Assembly (NCBI GenBank): GCA_017434855.1
Contig: JAFRUA010000024.1
Span: 1-49,567 of the forward strand
Source: Clostridia bacterium
Lineage (GTDB): Bacteria > Bacillota > Clostridia > Oscillospirales > Acutalibacteraceae
Direction of reading: 5' to 3'
Length of the DNA stretch: 49,567 bases
Positions 30,510 through 38,590 of the stretch are shown one piece after another. The notes below the pieces were generated by a model that searched no databases, was not told where the DNA came from, and saw nothing but the letters and a program-made list of their open reading frames with translations. Numbering within the stretch: position 1 is the stretch's first letter; every line of letters starts with the position of its first letter. A program made the position numbers and the translations under genes.

Positions 30510-32585
30510 TTATGCCAGCAGATCGCGGGCTGCAAGATAGGCGGACTTGGTTGCGTCTGCAATCCGGCCGACCTTTTCACTGTCGCCTACGGCCTTCACA
30601 ATGAAGCCGGCGTTGATCAGCGGCTGATAAAGCGCGTGCGCGCGGCGGGAACCGAGGGCAAGCACCACGGCGTCAAATTCGTCGGCAAAGCGCTGTTTGG
30701 TTCGAACGTTTTCGGTCAGGATGTAATCGCCTTCGATCCGGCACAGCTTTTCGCCCACGCGGAAGGTGGTGCCCGCTGCCTTCAGCTTCGGCAGGATATC
30801 GTCCTTGTGCTGCATCCAGGTGCCCGGCGCGATCTCGTCTGCCATCTCGACCACGGTGACCTTGCAGCCGTTTTTGGTCAGGGTGTGCGCGGTTTCCAGG
30901 CCGGTCATGCCGGAACCGATGACCGCGACCTTCTGATCTTTCAGTGTGACCTTTCCGGTCAGGACGTCCTCAAAGGTGAGAACTTTTTCTTCGTCATACG
31001 TTCCTTCAAAGTGCGGCTTGATCGGGGTGCTGCCGGCGGCAAGGATCACCGCGACGGGCGCCATTTCCTTGATCATCGCCGTGGTTGCTTCGGTGTTCAG
31101 CCGGAAGATCACGCCTTTTTCTTTGCAGGCGGTGACGGCGTCCTCGATGAACCACGCGGTCTTGTCTTTTTTCGGCGGGGCGGCGGCAAGGTTGATCTGG
31201 CCGCCGAGCTTGTCGCTCTTTTCCAGAACCGTCACGGCAAAGCCGCGGTCGGCAAGGATCTCTGCCGCGCACAGGCCGGCCGGGCCGGACCCGATGACGA
31301 CCACCGGGCGGCCGTCGCCGTTCTTGCGCAGCGTTTCGCCCTCGTGCCCGACGAACGGGTTGACCGAGCATTCGCCGTGGCCGCCGATGAAGGCGTTCGC
31401 TTCCATGGATTCGATGCAGTTCAGGCAGCAGATGCAGCGCTTAAGCGGTTTGCCGGCCAGCATTTTGCCGGCGAGGTTGGGGTCCGCAATGTGGGGGCGG
31501 CCCATGGAGACAAAGTCCTGGATGCCGTCTTCCAACTGCTTTTCCGCCTGCTCCGCGGTACGGATCAGGTTTGCGGCCAGCACGGGGATGGACACGGCGT
31601 CTTTGATCGCTTTTGCCATGTATTTGCGCCAGCCGAGGTCAAACGTCACCGGCTCCAGCCAGTAGTTGAATGCGTCGTATCCGGCGGAGGACACGTCAAT
31701 GGCGTCGGCGCCGTTCGCTTCCAGCGCCTTGGCGATCTCAACGCCGTCCTTCAGGGTATAACCCTTGCCGGGCTGGCCGATCTTGTCATAGCATTCGTCG
31801 GCCGTCAGGCGCACGATGACCGGGAAATCCCTGCCGCAGGTTTCTTTGATCCCGCGCAGAATATTGAGCAGGAAGCGCAGCCGGTTTTCAAAGCTGCCGC
31901 CGTATTCGTCGGTGCGCTGATTGGTCGCGGGGGAAAGGAACTGCTGCAGCAGATAGCCGTGCGAAGCGTGCAGTTCCACGCCGTCGCAGCCGGCCTTTTG
32001 CACACGGACGGCGCCGTCGATGAACTGCTGCTCCAGTTTTTTGATCTCTTTGTGCGTCAGGGCGCGCACATGGCCCGCGGCAAAGTATGCCGGGTCGCAC
32101 TTGGACGGCGCGACCGACGGAGGAACGATGTCGCGTGCAAGCAGGCCGGGGCCCACCGCCGGCGTGATCTTATACAGCAGCTTGCCGTACCCGCCCTTCG
32201 TCAGCTTTTCCAGCTTGATCGACAGGGGGACCGTACCGACCAGCAGACCGACGTTCTGGCGGCCGGGATGGTGCAGCTGCACAAAGAATTTTGCGCCGTG
32301 CCGCTGGATGCGCTGCGCCATTTCGCGCAGCGGCTCGATGTGATAATCGTGGCTGACGGCAAGCTGGGCAAACGCGCCCGCGCCGGTCACATCGTTGATG
32401 CGCGTGATCTCTGCCATGACCAGACCCGTGCCGCCCTTGGCGCGCGCCTCGTAATAGTTCATCATCTTTTCGGTCGGTTTGCCGTCAAACTGGCCAAAGC
32501 CCATCAGCATCGGCGGCATGACGATGCGGTTCTTGATCTCGCAGGTTCCGATTTTCATCGGGGTCGAAAGCAGTTTCATCTCCAT
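30510..32585 (-). CDS. NADH:flavin oxidoreductase of the 2,4-dienoyl-CoA reductase/BaiCD type
   Basis: The 691-aa, three-part enzyme is built like FadH and bile-acid/enoate reductases. An N-terminal old-yellow-enzyme FMN barrel is followed (HLHHPGRQN, ELHASHGYLLQQF, SMGRPHIADP) by a 4Fe-4S segment near residue 355 (CICCLNC plus a Cys in GHGECSVNP). A FAD/NAD(P) region comes last, with VIGSGPAGL and a second VIGSGMTGLETA. Such enzymes reduce activated C=C bonds of enoates or steroids. The substrate cannot be told. AAAGGAG before ATG 32585 is strong, and the frame starting at 32639 was rejected. A promoter lies at 32654-32683. Confidence 0.92.
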   Translation of the reverse strand: MEMKLLSTPMKIGTCEIKNRIVMPPMLMGFGQFDGKPTEKMMNYYEARAKGGTGLVMAEITRINDVTGAGAFAQLAVSHDYHIEPLREMAQRIQRHGAKFFVQLHHPGRQNVGLLVGTVPLSIKLEKLTKGGYGKLLYKITPAVGPGLLARDIVPPSVAPSKCDPAYFAAGHVRALTHKEIKKLEQQFIDGAVRVQKAGCDGVELHASHGYLLQQFLSPATNQRTDEYGGSFENRLRFLLNILRGIKETCGRDFPVIVRLTADECYDKIGQPGKGYTLKDGVEIAKALEANGADAIDVSSAGYDAFNYWLEPVTFDLGWRKYMAKAIKDAVSIPVLAANLIRTAEQAEKQLEDGIQDFVSMGRPHIADPNLAGKMLAGKPLKRCICCLNCIESMEANAFIGGHGECSVNPFVGHEGETLRKNGDGRPVVVIGSGPAGLCAAEILADRGFAVTVLEKSDKLGGQINLAAAPPKKDKTAWFIEDAVTACKEKGVIFRLNTEATTAMIKEMAPVAVILAAGSTPIKPHFEGTYDEEKVLTFEDVLTGKVTLKDQKVAVIGSGMTGLETAHTLTKNGCKVTVVEMADEIAPGTWMQHKDDILPKLKAAGTTFRVGEKLCRIEGDYILTENVRTKQRFADEFDAVVLALGSRRAHALYQPLINAGFIVKAVGDSEKVGRIADATKSAYLAARDLLA

Positions 32586-32653
32586 AACGGATTCTCCTTT
32601 TTGTTGTTCTTCGTTGGTTTTATGCGCGGGGTTACTCATTGTCCATTGTTGTC

Positions 32654-32683
32654 ATTGTACCATATCGGGAATATAAAAGTCAA
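32654..32683 (-). promoter_or_regulatory. Promoter of the enoate-reductase-like gene
   Basis: Minus strand: TTGACT (32678-32683), an 18-bp spacer and extended -10 TGG-TACAAT (32654-32659). Confidence 0.8.
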
Positions 32684-32731
32684 GCGCCGAAGACGTCAAA
32701 CCGAGATTTCAATACAAACAATGTCTTCAAA

Positions 32732-32754
32732 CAAAAAAGGCCGCGTGGGGCCTT
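32732..32754 (-). terminator. Terminator after the CarD-like gene
   Basis: Minus strand: AAGGCC / GGCCTT stem with a 6-base loop, then TTTTG. Confidence 0.75.
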
Positions 32755-32763
32755 CTGTTTGTC

Positions 32764-33270
32764 TCATGCGCTTCCTTTTTGAATGGTCTGAACGATATAG
32801 TTGACCGTTGCGGTTCGGTCAAGGCCGAGAACATGGGAAAATTCACGGTCGATCATCTCCTGCGCCCGGGTCAGAAGCCGCGCGTCGGCTGTGCGCAGTT
32901 TTTTGTTTTCGGCTGTTCTGCGGTGCGATTCCGAAAGCAGCGCACCGATCACATTGAGGATGGCTGCGTGGTTGCCGCTCTTCAAAATCGCGTCAAATTT
33001 TTCTTCACGTTCTTTATCGTCTTTGTACCAGAGCGCGGGCGCGGCCCCGGCGTTTAAAAGCAGCGTGTCGATCTGTGCCTTTTGCAGCGGGCGTCGCAGC
33101 TTGATCCGGTCGCTGCTTACCGGAACAAAGATGCGCGTCTCGATCTTTTCGCCGACCGGAACGAGCAGGTAATAATTCTGCGCCTGTTTTTCAAATCTTT
33201 CATGCCGGATGTCTTTGACTTTGCAGACGCCGGCTGTCGGGTGTATGACGATGTCGTTGATCTGGAACAC
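32764..33270 (-). CDS. CarD-family transcription factor
   Basis: The 168-aa protein has an N-terminal CarD/TRCF RNA-polymerase-interaction domain (DIVIHPTAGVCKVKDI ... YYLLVPV ... IFVPV) and a helical C-terminal DNA-contacting domain (SHRRTAENKKLRTADARLL). CarD/CdnL proteins bind the RNA polymerase beta subunit and stabilise open complexes, affecting rRNA and many housekeeping promoters. The initiation codon is GTG at 33270. The upstream AAAGGACG is about 11 bp away. The start codon lies in a perfect palindrome (33265-33277), and the promoter is very strong. Confidence 0.9.
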   Translation of the reverse strand: MFQINDIVIHPTAGVCKVKDIRHERFEKQAQNYYLLVPVGEKIETRIFVPVSSDRIKLRRPLQKAQIDTLLLNAGAAPALWYKDDKEREEKFDAILKSGNHAAILNVIGALLSESHRRTAENKKLRTADARLLTRAQEMIDREFSHVLGLDRTATVNYIVQTIQKGSA

Positions 33271-33277
33271 TGTGTTC
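33265..33277 (-). promoter_or_regulatory. 13-bp palindrome over the carD start codon
   Basis: GAACAC-T-GTGTTC, perfect around a central base, covering the GTG codon at 33268-33270. It may be an operator or an RNA hairpin that limits translation. Confidence 0.4.
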
Positions 33278-33303
33278 GCCGTCCTTTGCTGAAATCTGTC
33301 TCA

Positions 33304-33332
33304 ATTATACCAAAGAAACGGCCGCATTTCAA
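33304..33332 (-). promoter_or_regulatory. Promoter of the carD gene
   Basis: Minus strand: TTGAAA (33327-33332), a 17-bp spacer and TATAAT (33304-33309) with an upstream TGG (extended -10). Confidence 0.9.
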
Positions 33333-33398
33333 ATGGGCAAAATGACGAAATTTCAGGTTTTCACCCGCTGTGCGCGCTGCTTTGATGCGAAAAGCAAA

Positions 33399-33619
33399 GG
33401 GGCTGTTGCATTTAGATGAAGACGGCGTTTTCTTCGACTGAAGGCTGTACAAAAGTACGCCGAAGGAGAAAAAACGTCGAAAAAAGAAAAACAAAATTTG
33501 GGTATGTGCGCAGTCCATCCAAAGAAACCATAAAATCAGGGCGCAGAATGTTCTCTACGTCCTGATTTTGATCTATTTATTGTTTTTTCTTTTTGCTCTT
33601 CGCTAAATGCAACAGCCCC
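33399..33619. mobile_element. MITE-like element (221 bp) with perfect 17-bp terminal inverted repeats
   Basis: The left end GGGGCTGTTGCATTTAG (33399-33415) is the exact inverse of the right end (33603-33619). The interior has no gene. It holds a 12-bp hairpin (AAAATCAGGGCG with CGTCCTGATTTT) and a minus-strand remnant that could be the end of a degenerated coding region. Just outside the element are AAAGCAAA (33391-33398) and TTTGCTTT (33625-33632), so it sits in the loop of an older stem-loop, probably the terminator of the minus-strand gene next to it. The end sequence resembles those of IS1182-type elements, which I recall as favouring hairpins. That link is an inference. Confidence 0.78.
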
Positions 33620-33636
33620 GATTCTTTGCTTTGACG

Positions 33637-34506
33637 TCAGGTTCCCGTTATGACGAGCGATGCAATGATCGTTTCCAGCTCATCCAGCACGGCGCTGTCG
33701 TTTGCCTTGCAGTGGATATAGACGCCGTAGACCTGCTGCGCTTCTTCGGAGCCGTCCCAGAGCCGTGCGGTCACATTCAGCGGCGCGTCAAACGTACAGT
33801 CATAATAGGCGCAGGCTTTTCCGTTTTGCGTGTAGCGGATCGTGCGATAGCTGAAAGCGCCCAGCGTTTTTTCGCCGGTCACAATGTCGGTCTGGTCGCC
33901 ATAGCCCAGGGTGATCAGCTTATAGTCGTTTCGGCTGGTTTCGGCGCCGTAGTCGGTCATCGGCAGGCCGAATTCGACCGACCAGCTGCCATCGTTTGCT
34001 TCCACGGTGTGATAACGCAGGCTTGCCGCGTCCGTATCGAACTGCACGGTGGCCCAATCGTTTTCCAGAACAGGCACGCTCGGTTCGGCGCCGAAGGATT
34101 CCGGCGCGTCCGGGATCGCGCTTTCGTCGATCGTCAGCGTGGCAAGGATCGCTTCAAAGTCCGCAAGCGACGCGCCGGGCTGCGCTTCCACGATGAAGAG
34201 GAACCCGTAAAGGCCGGGCAGCCCCTTGACCGCGGCGTAATAGGCGGTGTCGCCCTCGTCTTCGTGCAGCACGGCGACCTGACAGATCTCGTTGCCGATG
34301 GCCTTTTCTTCGATGGCGGCGCCGTTTTCCTGCGCCATTTCGATCATGGACGCCACAAAGCTGAACATGCCTTCGTCGGGGCAGAATTCATAGCTTGCGC
34401 ACCAGCTTCCATCATTCGCGGCGATGCCGCCGTCTTCATCGACGGATGCAGCGGCGGGGTCGATTTGAACGGCCGCGAACGCATTCAATGCAGTCAAATT
34501 CTCCAT
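33637..34506 (-). CDS. Two-module protein related to the neighbouring lipoproteins, leaderless (B-A)
   Basis: The 289-aa protein is made of two related alpha/beta modules. The first (about residues 4-130, type B: AANDGSW ... EEKAIGN ... LYGFLFIVEAQ ... FEAILATLTID) and the second (about 150-289, type A: EANDGSWSVEFG ... TLGAFSYRTIRYTQ ... VYGVYIHCKAND) are close copies of the modules in the next gene upstream. It has no signal peptide. It lies in the same reading frame as that gene, separated only by one TGA and eight codons, so it could be the detached second half of a longer lipoprotein. ATG 34506 is best placed for AAAGG. The ATG at 34515 abuts it. The function is unknown. The fold pattern recalls Mog1/PsbP-like domains. 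Confidence 0.72.
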   Translation of the reverse strand: MENLTALNAFAAVQIDPAAASVDEDGGIAANDGSWCASYEFCPDEGMFSFVASMIEMAQENGAAIEEKAIGNEICQVAVLHEDEGDTAYYAAVKGLPGLYGFLFIVEAQPGASLADFEAILATLTIDESAIPDAPESFGAEPSVPVLENDWATVQFDTDAASLRYHTVEANDGSWSVEFGLPMTDYGAETSRNDYKLITLGYGDQTDIVTGEKTLGAFSYRTIRYTQNGKACAYYDCTFDAPLNVTARLWDGSEEAQQVYGVYIHCKANDSAVLDELETIIASLVITGT

Positions 34507-34530
34507 TTGGTTCATCCTTTCAAGTACCGA

Positions 34531-35637
34531 TCAGCCGTTCGGTTCCACGCCGAAGGAATCCGGCACTTCAGGAATCTTGCTTTCGTCGATCGTCAGCGTT
34601 GCCAGCATTTCTTCAAAGCCGTCAAGCGAAGCGTCATAGGCACCCTCAATATAGAAGGTGAAACCGTAAAGGTTGTCCAGCTCGGTCTTGCAGGTATAAT
34701 ACACCTGAAGCTGATCGCTGGGGATCAGCAGGACCCGATAGGTGTAGTCGCCGATCTGCTTTTCTTCGACCGTGTAGCCATTGTCCGGCGCGTTGTCATA
34801 CATCGATTCGGTGAAGCTGTAGAGATTCTCATCAGAGTCAAACTGAACATTCGCCTCCCAACTGTCATTTGCCGCGCGGATGGAGCCGTCGCCCTGCAGC
34901 ACCGCGATTTCGGGATCAAAGGTCATCTTTGCATAGGCGTTCAGTTCATAGGTGTTTTCGTCGTCAGGCGCATCGGTCGGCGCGTCAGTCGGCGCGTCGG
35001 TCGGTTCGTCGGTCGGCGCGTCAGTCGGAGCATCTGTCGGGGTGCCCGTCGTGACGGCGTCGGACACGCTGCCGTTGATGGCAAGCGAGCAGATGATCGC
35101 TTCGATGGTGTCAAGCAGGGCGCCGTCGTTTGCCTTGCAGGTGAAAAATGCGCCGAAAACCTGTTTCGTTTCCGTTGAGCCGTCCCAGGTTTTGGAGATG
35201 ACGCTCATCGGTACATCAAACGTGCAGCCATAAAAGGCGCAGGCTTTTCCGTCCTGTGTGTAGCGGATGGTCTGATACCGAAAGCTGCCCAGCGTTTTTT
35301 CAGCCGTCACGATGTCTGTCTGGCCGCCATAGCCATTGCTGATCAGATTGTAGTCGTTTGCGGCAAGCCCGACGCTGTATTCGCTTGTCGGAAAGTCATA
35401 GTTGACCGACCAGCTTCCGTCGTTGGCCTCAAGGCTTTGATAGCCGGTTTTGACCCTGGTGGGGTCCAGTTGAACCGTGACCCATTCGTCTCCCAGGCTT
35501 TGGGCCGGCAGCGCGGGCGCAAGCGTGGTGGATTCGTCGGTCGCATCGGATTTGCCGCCGTCCTTTTTGCAGCCTGCAAGCATGCCTGCGGTCAGCACGA
35601 GTGTGAGTGCGAGAAGAATTGCCAATGCTTTTTTCAT
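34531..35637 (-). CDS. Two-module lipoprotein with Thr/Asp/Ala/Pro linker (A-B)
   Basis: The 368-aa lipoprotein has signal peptide residues 1-22 ending in the lipobox MLAGC (Cys23), then a short Asp/Ser/Thr tether. Module A spans about 48-195 (EANDGSWSVNYDF ... GGQTDIVTAEKTLGSF ... CKANDGALLDTIEAII). A low-complexity linker of repeated PTDA/PTDE units follows, then module B, about 229-368 (ANDSWEANVQFDS ... GFTFYIEGAYD ... FEEMLATLTIDES). The linker is encoded by a 12-bp tandem repeat. It is expected on the outer face of the membrane. It has its own perfect promoter. The function is unknown. AAAAGGAG precedes ATG 35637. Confidence 0.82.
   Translation of the reverse strand: MKKALAILLALTLVLTAGMLAGCKKDGGKSDATDESTTLAPALPAQSLGDEWVTVQLDPTRVKTGYQSLEANDGSWSVNYDFPTSEYSVGLAANDYNLISNGYGGQTDIVTAEKTLGSFRYQTIRYTQDGKACAFYGCTFDVPMSVISKTWDGSTETKQVFGAFFTCKANDGALLDTIEAIICSLAINGSVSDAVTTGTPTDAPTDAPTDEPTDAPTDAPTDAPDDENTYELNAYAKMTFDPEIAVLQGDGSIRAANDSWEANVQFDSDENLYSFTESMYDNAPDNGYTVEEKQIGDYTYRVLLIPSDQLQVYYTCKTELDNLYGFTFYIEGAYDASLDGFEEMLATLTIDESKIPEVPDSFGVEPNG
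34967..35050 (-). repeat. 12-bp tandem repeat encoding the PTDA linker
   Basis: Six to seven units of the type GGCGCGTCGGTC (plus strand) run from 34967, with single-base variants. All keep the 4-residue reading phase. Copy number could vary by slippage without shifting the frame. Confidence 0.85.
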
Positions 35638-35682
35638 CTTTGAAATCTCCTTTTCAATATGGTTTCGGGAAAACCCCGTTTC

Positions 35683-35711
35683 ATTATAGCGGGCCGCGCG
35701 GTTTTTGTCAA
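35683..35711 (-). promoter_or_regulatory. Perfect promoter of the A-B lipoprotein gene
   Basis: Minus strand: TTGACA (35706-35711), a 17-bp spacer and TATAAT (35683-35688). Confidence 0.9.
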
Positions 35712-35791
35712 GAGCGATCGAAGAACCGCCCGCCCCGGGTGGATCAGGCGGCCGGATCGTTTCGGGCCCCGGGATCATCGGAACCCAAACG

Positions 35792-36424
35792 TCAGGCTGT
35801 TGTTTCGCCGATGACATCGAGCCACGCGATGGTGTCTTCCAGCGGATCCAGCGCAGCGCTGTCTTCTGCGGTGCAATGGATATAAACGCCATAGACCAGC
35901 ACGGTTTCTTCCGCGCCGTCACAGACATCGTCGGTCACATCCAGGGGGCCGTCAAAGGTGCAGGCGTAATAAGCGTGCGCTTTTCCGCTTTGGGTGTAGC
36001 GGATCGTCTGATAGCTGTAATCGCCCAGCGTGGTTTTGCCGGTCAAGACGTCTGTCTGGCCGCCAAAACCGTTCAGGATCGCGTTGTAGTTGTTCTTTTC
36101 GTCTTCAACACCGAATTCGCTCATTGCAAAGCTGATTTCGATCGACCAGCTGCCGTCGATCGCTTTGACGGTATGATCATCCAGCCGGGCTGTTTCCGGG
36201 TCGAAATGGATGGTTGCCCAGTCCTCTTCCAGATACGCCATTGTGCTAACGATCGGCGCCCCGGAGGTGCCTGCGACCGGTTCCGCCAAAGTGCTTTCTG
36301 TCGGCGACTCCGTGGTGCTTTCTGTCGGCAGTTCCGGTTTGTCGTCGCTTTTTTTGCAGCCGGCAAACAGGCAGGACAAAAGGACGAGAATGAGTGCGAG
36401 AAGGATGGTCTGCATTCTTTTCAT
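35792..36424 (-). CDS. One-module lipoprotein of the same family (A)
   Basis: The protein is 210 aa. The signal peptide MKRMQTILLALILVLLSCLF ends in the lipobox FAGC (Cys23). A Thr/Glu/Pro/Ser-rich tether (residues 24-60) leads to a single type A module (IDGSWSIEISFAMSEFG ... GGQTDVLTGKTTLGDYSYQT ... VYGVYIHCTAED). It is clearly paralogous to the next two genes. No promoter was found directly upstream. The preceding gene on the strand is pdp, 128 bp away, so it may depend on the deoC-pdp transcript. AAGGGACC precedes ATG 36424. The function is unknown. Confidence 0.8.
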   Translation of the reverse strand: MKRMQTILLALILVLLSCLFAGCKKSDDKPELPTESTTESPTESTLAEPVAGTSGAPIVSTMAYLEEDWATIHFDPETARLDDHTVKAIDGSWSIEISFAMSEFGVEDEKNNYNAILNGFGGQTDVLTGKTTLGDYSYQTIRYTQSGKAHAYYACTFDGPLDVTDDVCDGAEETVLVYGVYIHCTAEDSAALDPLEDTIAWLDVIGETTA

Positions 36425-36552
36425 AGAGATGGTCCCTTTTTTCGGAAATTGGGATTTGCCGCTGCAGCCCGGCTGCATCAGACCGTGACGCGCGGGACTT
36501 GTCAGGGGTGGGCTTGCAAGACGGTGATGCCTGCATTGCGGCTTTGACGCGG

Positions 36553-37857
36553 TTACGCGTTCACGGTGTCAAAAATGAGCGGAACTTCGTTCAAGGCAGT
36601 TTCGCCAAACGTCAGCGCATCGCAAAACCTGGCCTTTGCCGCGGGAAGCAGCGCTTCGTCGCCTGCAAACAGCTCTGCCAGCACATCGCCGCGACGGACC
36701 GGATCACCGGTCTTTTTGTAAAGACGGATGCCGGCGGCGGGGTCGATGACGTCGTCTTTGGTCTGGCGACCCGCACCCAGCAGCGCGCAGGCTTCGCCGA
36801 TCTGCCGGGTTTCCATCGCCGTCAGGAACCCGTCGCGGTCCGCCGTGATCTGCGTTTGGTACCGGGCGACCGGCAGCTTTTCCGGGTGTGCAGCGACATC
36901 CGGGTCGCCGCCCTGACCGGATATCATGGCCGCAAACTTTTCTTTTGCCGCGCCGGACTGCAGCGCATCCTTTGCCAGAAACAGGCAGTGTGCGTCGTCG
37001 CCCGCGCCGGCCAGCGAAAGCATCTTTGCGGCCAGTGCCGTGCACAGTGTTTCCAGGTCTGCCGGCCCCTTGCCGGACAGAACGCCGATCGCCTCCCGCA
37101 CCTCGATGGCGTTGCCGATGCAGTTCCCCAGCGGGCGGTCCATATTGGTGATGAGCGCGGCGGTTTTCTTCCCGGCGTTGCTGCCGATGGCGACCATGCA
37201 CTTTGCCATCGCGCGGGCGCTTTCCGGCGTTTTCATAAACGCGCCGCTGCCGCATTTGACGTCAAGCACGATCACATCCGCGCCGCCGGCCAGCTTTTTG
37301 CTCATGATGCTGGACGCGATCAGGGGGATGCTGTCGATTGTCTCGGTCACGTCGCGCAGGGCATACAGGCGCTTGTCTGCCGGGCAAAGGTCGCCCGACT
37401 GCCCGATGACGCACAGACCGGTCCGGTTCACCGCGTCCACAAAGGCGTCTGGCGGCAGCGTGGTCTGAAAACCGGGGATGGACTCCAGCTTGTCGACTGT
37501 GCCGCCGGTATGGCCCAGGCCGCGCCCGCTCATTTTGGCCACCTTCAGCCCGCAGGCCGCCGCGATGGGGGCCACGATCAGCGTGGTCTTGTCGCCGACG
37601 CCGCCGGTGGAGTGCTTGTCGGCCTTGACGCCCCGGATACCGCTGAGGTCCGCCATGTCGCCGGAATGTGCCATGGCAAGCGTCAGGTCAACCGTTTCGC
37701 GGGTATCCAGCCCGTTGAGATACATTGCCATCAGCAGTGCGGAAAGCTGATAGTCCGGCGTTTTCGGGTCGGCGGCCGCGCGGGCAACATAATCCAGCTC
37801 GGCGGCGGTCAGCGCTTCGCGGTCGCGCTTTTTGCGGATGATCTCTGTCAGGGTCAT
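36553..37857 (-). CDS. pdp: Pyrimidine-nucleoside phosphorylase
   Basis: The 434-aa enzyme splits thymidine, deoxyuridine and uridine with phosphate to the base and (deoxy)ribose-1-phosphate. Signature residues are KADKHSTGGVGDK (phosphate loop, HSTGG at 82-86) and MSGRGLGHTGGT. The length and the C-terminal domain (GIRLYKKTGDPV) fit the Firmicutes Pdp/DeoA family, which also uses uridine. Thymidine-only specificity cannot be excluded. Its start overlaps the deoC stop by 4 bp. The product deoxyribose-1-P is converted by DeoB and DeoC. Confidence 0.95.
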   Translation of the reverse strand: MTLTEIIRKKRDREALTAAELDYVARAAADPKTPDYQLSALLMAMYLNGLDTRETVDLTLAMAHSGDMADLSGIRGVKADKHSTGGVGDKTTLIVAPIAAACGLKVAKMSGRGLGHTGGTVDKLESIPGFQTTLPPDAFVDAVNRTGLCVIGQSGDLCPADKRLYALRDVTETIDSIPLIASSIMSKKLAGGADVIVLDVKCGSGAFMKTPESARAMAKCMVAIGSNAGKKTAALITNMDRPLGNCIGNAIEVREAIGVLSGKGPADLETLCTALAAKMLSLAGAGDDAHCLFLAKDALQSGAAKEKFAAMISGQGGDPDVAAHPEKLPVARYQTQITADRDGFLTAMETRQIGEACALLGAGRQTKDDVIDPAAGIRLYKKTGDPVRRGDVLAELFAGDEALLPAAKARFCDALTFGETALNEVPLIFDTVNA

Positions 37858-38519
37858 TGCGCGCCCTCCGTCTGCTGCTTTGCCAGCTTGACAATGGCGC
37901 TGGTGCCCAGCCGTTCGCAGCCGAGCGCCAGGAACGCTTCGGCGTCAGCCAGGGTGCGGATGCCGCCGGCCGCTTTCATTTTCAGGTGGGGCGGAATGTT
38001 TGCACGGAACAGCTCGATGTCTGCGATCGTTGCCCCGCCGGTGGAAAAGCCGGTGGACGTCTTGATAAAGTCCGCGCCCGATTCGCCCACAATGCCGCAA
38101 AGCGCTTTTTTTTCTTCGTCGGTCAACAGGCAGGTTTCGATGATGACCTTGAGCACCTTGCCCGGGCAGGCGGCGCGCACGGCCTTGATCTCGTCCAGCA
38201 CGGCGTCATACCGCCCCTCTTTCACCAGCCCCACGTTGATGACCATGTCGATCTCATCCGCGCCGTTCGCCACGGCGTCGGCGGTTTCAAACACCTTTGA
38301 TTCTGCGGTACTGTAGCCGTTCGGGAAGCCGATGACCGTACAGATGGCCAGCTGGTCGCCGACATAGTCCTTTGCCTGCCGCACAAACGACGGCGGGATG
38401 CAGACGCTTGCCGTGCGGCAGCGCAGGCCGTCGTCACAGACGGCTTGAATCTCTTTCCATGTGGCGTCCTGCCGCAGCAGGGTGTGGTCGCAGTGCGCAA
38501 GAATGGCTGAAAGTTCCAT
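37854..38519 (-). CDS. deoC: Deoxyribose-phosphate aldolase
   Basis: The 221-aa class I aldolase cleaves deoxyribose-5-phosphate to glyceraldehyde-3-phosphate and acetaldehyde. The Schiff-base lysine is K153 in FIKTSTGF. K124 in LKVIIETCLL and the Asp in EIDMVIN complete the proton relay. The start was chosen at ATG 38519 because AAAGG lies 9 bp before it. The in-frame ATG at 38528 directly abuts AAAGG. Family N-termini usually begin near this Met. It is the first gene of the deoC-pdp operon. Confidence 0.95.
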   Translation of the reverse strand: MELSAILAHCDHTLLRQDATWKEIQAVCDDGLRCRTASVCIPPSFVRQAKDYVGDQLAICTVIGFPNGYSTAESKVFETADAVANGADEIDMVINVGLVKEGRYDAVLDEIKAVRAACPGKVLKVIIETCLLTDEEKKALCGIVGESGADFIKTSTGFSTGGATIADIELFRANIPPHLKMKAAGGIRTLADAEAFLALGCERLGTSAIVKLAKQQTEGAQ

Positions 38520-38561
38520 ATGCTTCATCCTTTCGTTTCAGATGTTGATTTCGCAGCTTTC

Positions 38562-38590
38562 ACTATAGCACATTTTTCCGGTTTGGTCAA
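38562..38590 (-). promoter_or_regulatory. Promoter of deoC-pdp
   Basis: Minus strand: TTGACC (38585-38590), a 17-bp spacer and TATAGT (38562-38567). Confidence 0.82.

Noticed and set aside
30498-32804. 768-aa plus-strand open frame opposite the enoate-reductase-like gene
   Set aside because: The minus-strand gene has clear FMN, FeS and FAD motifs, a promoter and a ribosome site. The plus frame has none.
33117-33518. 133-aa minus-strand frame running from the MITE into carD
   Set aside because: It crosses the element boundary, the carD promoter and the carD start in another frame. It has no ribosome site.
34531-34533. In-frame TGA as a selenocysteine codon
   Set aside because: The following bases show no evident SECIS-like stem-loop, the family modules have no Cys at this point, and TGA is used as an ordinary stop by many genes in the window.
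33607-35178. 523-aa plus-strand open frame opposite the lipoprotein cluster
   Set aside because: The minus-strand lipoprotein reading has signal peptide, lipobox and promoter. The plus frame starts inside the end of the MITE-like element.
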